Assembly: GCA_023486985.1 (NCBI GenBank)
Contig: JAMDEM010000019.1
Span: 1-14,048 of the forward strand
DNA: 14,048 nt
Origin: Bacillota bacterium
GTDB lineage: Bacteria > Vulcanimicrobiota > JAMDEM01
Direction of reading: 5' to 3'
Under the pieces are notes generated by a model. The model did not search any database, was not told the DNA's origin, and saw nothing but the letters and a program-made list of their open reading frames with translations. Shown piece after piece: positions 12,563 through 14,048 of this stretch (its first letter is position 1; every line of letters starts with the position of its first letter). A program made the position numbers and the translations under genes.

Positions 12563-13739
12563 ATTTTTTTGTGCCGTTAAGAGTTCTGGCTGACTCTGCC
12601 TTCCCCTTCTCAAGATAGATTCTGGGGATTCTGCGGCTCATAAGGCAGACAAGTTCGTAATTAATTGTTCCGGCAGCTTTTGCCATTTCGTCAATGGAAA
12701 TGACTTTATCTCCCTGTTTTCCGATTAAAACAGCCTCGTCGCCGGTGGTGACCCCCTTTATGGCAGAAACATTAACCATAAACTGATCCATGCAAACTCT
12801 TCCCACTATGGGAGCAAACTGTCCGTTAATCAAAACATGAAAATTATTTGAAAGTTTCCGGTTGTACCCGTCGGCATACCCTACTGGAATGGTGGCGATA
12901 ATTTCATTTTTGGATGCAAAGTAAGTTCTTCCATAGCTTATACTGCTTTTTTCATCCGTTTTTTTGACAAAAGAAATTTTTGCCTTTAAAGACAACGCAG
13001 GTTTCAGGTCAATTTTCAGCTTCATATGTTCGGACGGATATAGCCCATAAAGCATTATTCCAGGCCTTATCATGTGGTGCTTCATAAAGGGCATATCAAT
13101 AATGGTTGCGCTGTTGCTTATGTGGACCGTGCCGCATGACAGGCGGGAAGCATCCAGCTCTTTTAAAAGATTCACGAATTTGTCATGCTGGACATTGACA
13201 TATCTTTTATCCTCATCAGGGGCAGTGGCAAAATGACTGAAGATTCCTTCAATCACAAGATTGGGGAGTTTTTTTATTTTTTTAATAGCTGAGGGGGCTT
13301 CCTTCGGAAAAAATCCGATCCTGCCCATGCCGGTATCCACTTTAATATGAATTAAAGCTTTTTTCCCGTTTTTTGAAGCCGCGCGGGATAGCGCTTCAGC
13401 CATTTCAATTGAGCATACGGTCTGGGTAATGCCGTTTTTTAAGATAACATCCGCCTGCCCGGGAATGCCTGTTCCCATAACGAGTACAGGAGCTTTGATT
13501 CCGGCATTTCTTAACTCAAGGGCTTCATCAAGTATGGCTACTCCAAGGTAATCAGCTCCGCCGGCAAGGACAGCGCAACCATTATTAACGGCTCCGTGTC
13601 CGTAAGCATCGGCTTTTACCATAGCAAGGATTTTTGTTTCTTTCCCTGCCAGTTTTTTTACTTCTTCCAGATTATGCAGGATATTATCGAGGTTTATTTC
13701 TATCCATGCTGGATGGCAGTATTGCAAAATATATCTCAA
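12561..13739 (-). CDS. alr: alanine racemase
   Basis: This is a PLP-dependent fold-III racemase of up to 392 residues that makes D-alanine for peptidoglycan. The PLP lysine is Lys42 in MVKADAYGHG. The second catalytic base is Tyr269 in SISYGRTY. VDTGMGRIGF, SHFATAP, HISNSATI, MIRPGIMLYG, PVGYADGYNR and GRVCMDQ are all family signatures. The start is uncertain: TTG at 13739 is only 3 bases after the upstream TPR stop, and AGGGG directly abuts it. A TTG at 13727 would give a 12-base spacing and is 4 codons shorter. Either way, an unusual TTG start coupled to the upstream gene is implied. The last 11 residues (ESARTLNGTKK) extend past the conserved RIPRIYL end and meet repeat copy B. Confidence 0.95.
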   Translation of the reverse strand: MRYILQYCHPAWIEINLDNILHNLEEVKKLAGKETKILAMVKADAYGHGAVNNGCAVLAGGADYLGVAILDEALELRNAGIKAPVLVMGTGIPGQADVILKNGITQTVCSIEMAEALSRAASKNGKKALIHIKVDTGMGRIGFFPKEAPSAIKKIKKLPNLVIEGIFSHFATAPDEDKRYVNVQHDKFVNLLKELDASRLSCGTVHISNSATIIDMPFMKHHMIRPGIMLYGLYPSEHMKLKIDLKPALSLKAKISFVKKTDEKSSISYGRTYFASKNEIIATIPVGYADGYNRKLSNNFHVLINGQFAPIVGRVCMDQFMVNVSAIKGVTTGDEAVLIGKQGDKVISIDEMAKAAGTINYELVCLMSRRIPRIYLEKGKAESARTLNGTKK

Positions 13740-13742
13740 CCC

Positions 13743-14048
13743 CTAATTATCTTCAGCCTTTGCAGGTTTTGTTTTTTCGTCTATTTTCTCCAGAAAAGCT
13801 TTGTTGTAGCTATCAGGATTAAGCCGGTATGCAGTCAGAAAATAGCTTCTTGCTTTTTCAAAATCTTTGTTGATATAAAAGATTTTTCCGGCTTCAGCGC
13901 ACGCTTTCGCGTTTTTCGGGTTATTCTTCACAGCTTCCAGGAAAATTTTGAGAGTTTTGTCTTTTCTGCCTGTAAAGTAATATATTGAAGCAAGGGCATC
14001 ATAGGCAGGAAAGAACTCGGGATCTGCGTTGATGCATTTTTCAAGTTC
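13743..14048 (-). CDS. TPR-repeat protein, N-terminus beyond window
   Basis: The frame is open from the window edge to TAG at 13745-13743, giving 101 residues. It contains TPR-like helix pairs: FPAYDALASIYYFTGRKDKT, AKACAEAGKIFYINKDFEKA and ARSYFLTAYRLNPDSYNKAF, followed by a short charged tail (EKTKPAKAEDN). An internal GTG at 13931 is not the start, because the repeat pattern continues unbroken upstream of it. The stop is 3 bases before the first possible alr start, so the two genes are probably co-transcribed. Its role cannot be told from this fragment. Confidence 0.8.
   Translation of the reverse strand, partial: ELEKCINADPEFFPAYDALASIYYFTGRKDKTLKIFLEAVKNNPKNAKACAEAGKIFYINKDFEKARSYFLTAYRLNPDSYNKAFLEKIDEKTKPAKAEDN

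Noticed and set aside
12336..12613. Two overlapping frames of 74 and 86 codons on the minus strand between alr and rpsU.
   Set aside because: They consist of repeat copy B and other REP-like units and overlap the end of alr; no homology pattern is recognisable.

Overview
The window is moderately AT-rich bacterial chromosome, densely coded, with two repeat-rich gaps. The rpsU - pgpH/yqfF - ybeY - dgkA - CNNM/CorC order resembles the Firmicutes rpsU-phoH-yqfF-ybeY-dgkA neighbourhood, but phoH, cdd and era are absent. The type IV pilin-like gene, TPR proteins, GH57 glucanotransferase-like enzyme and many palindromic dispersed repeats suggest an uncultivated bacterium rather than a familiar model species. 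I cannot name the phylum from the sequence.

Layout. Positions 1-1108 (minus) hold the N-terminal 369 residues of a secreted TPR protein. Positions 1109-2212 have no intact gene. They contain a decayed prepilin gene, an orphan intrinsic terminator and an island of nested palindromes. Positions 2213-4671 (plus) are a two-gene operon: a DUF2254-like membrane protein overlapping by one base an RNase HI-Nudix fusion. A small MITE-like palindrome and a good sigma70-type promoter then lead into a single-gene pseudopilin unit (4827-5234, plus).

From 14048 down to 5314 everything is on the minus strand: a TPR protein (partial), alanine racemase, a 327-bp repeat-bearing gap, rpsU, a hairpin terminator/attenuator, then a tightly packed run of pgpH, ybeY, dgkA-PAP2 fusion, CNNM/CorC and GH57. 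Within that run genes overlap by 4 bases (ATGA) or are 14-15 bases apart, so they look co-transcribed. They combine ribosome function (bS21, YbeY), probable c-di-AMP turnover (PgpH), lipid-carrier phosphorylation (DgkA-PAP2), a membrane transporter-like protein and alpha-glucan metabolism.

No phage, CRISPR, transposase or recognised defence system is visible. The points most worth a second look are the RNase HI-Nudix fusion behind a DUF2254-like gene, the His-to-Asp change at the third zinc ligand of YbeY, the kinase-phosphatase fusion, and a structured repeat family with two copies in inverted orientation about 10.4 kb apart.
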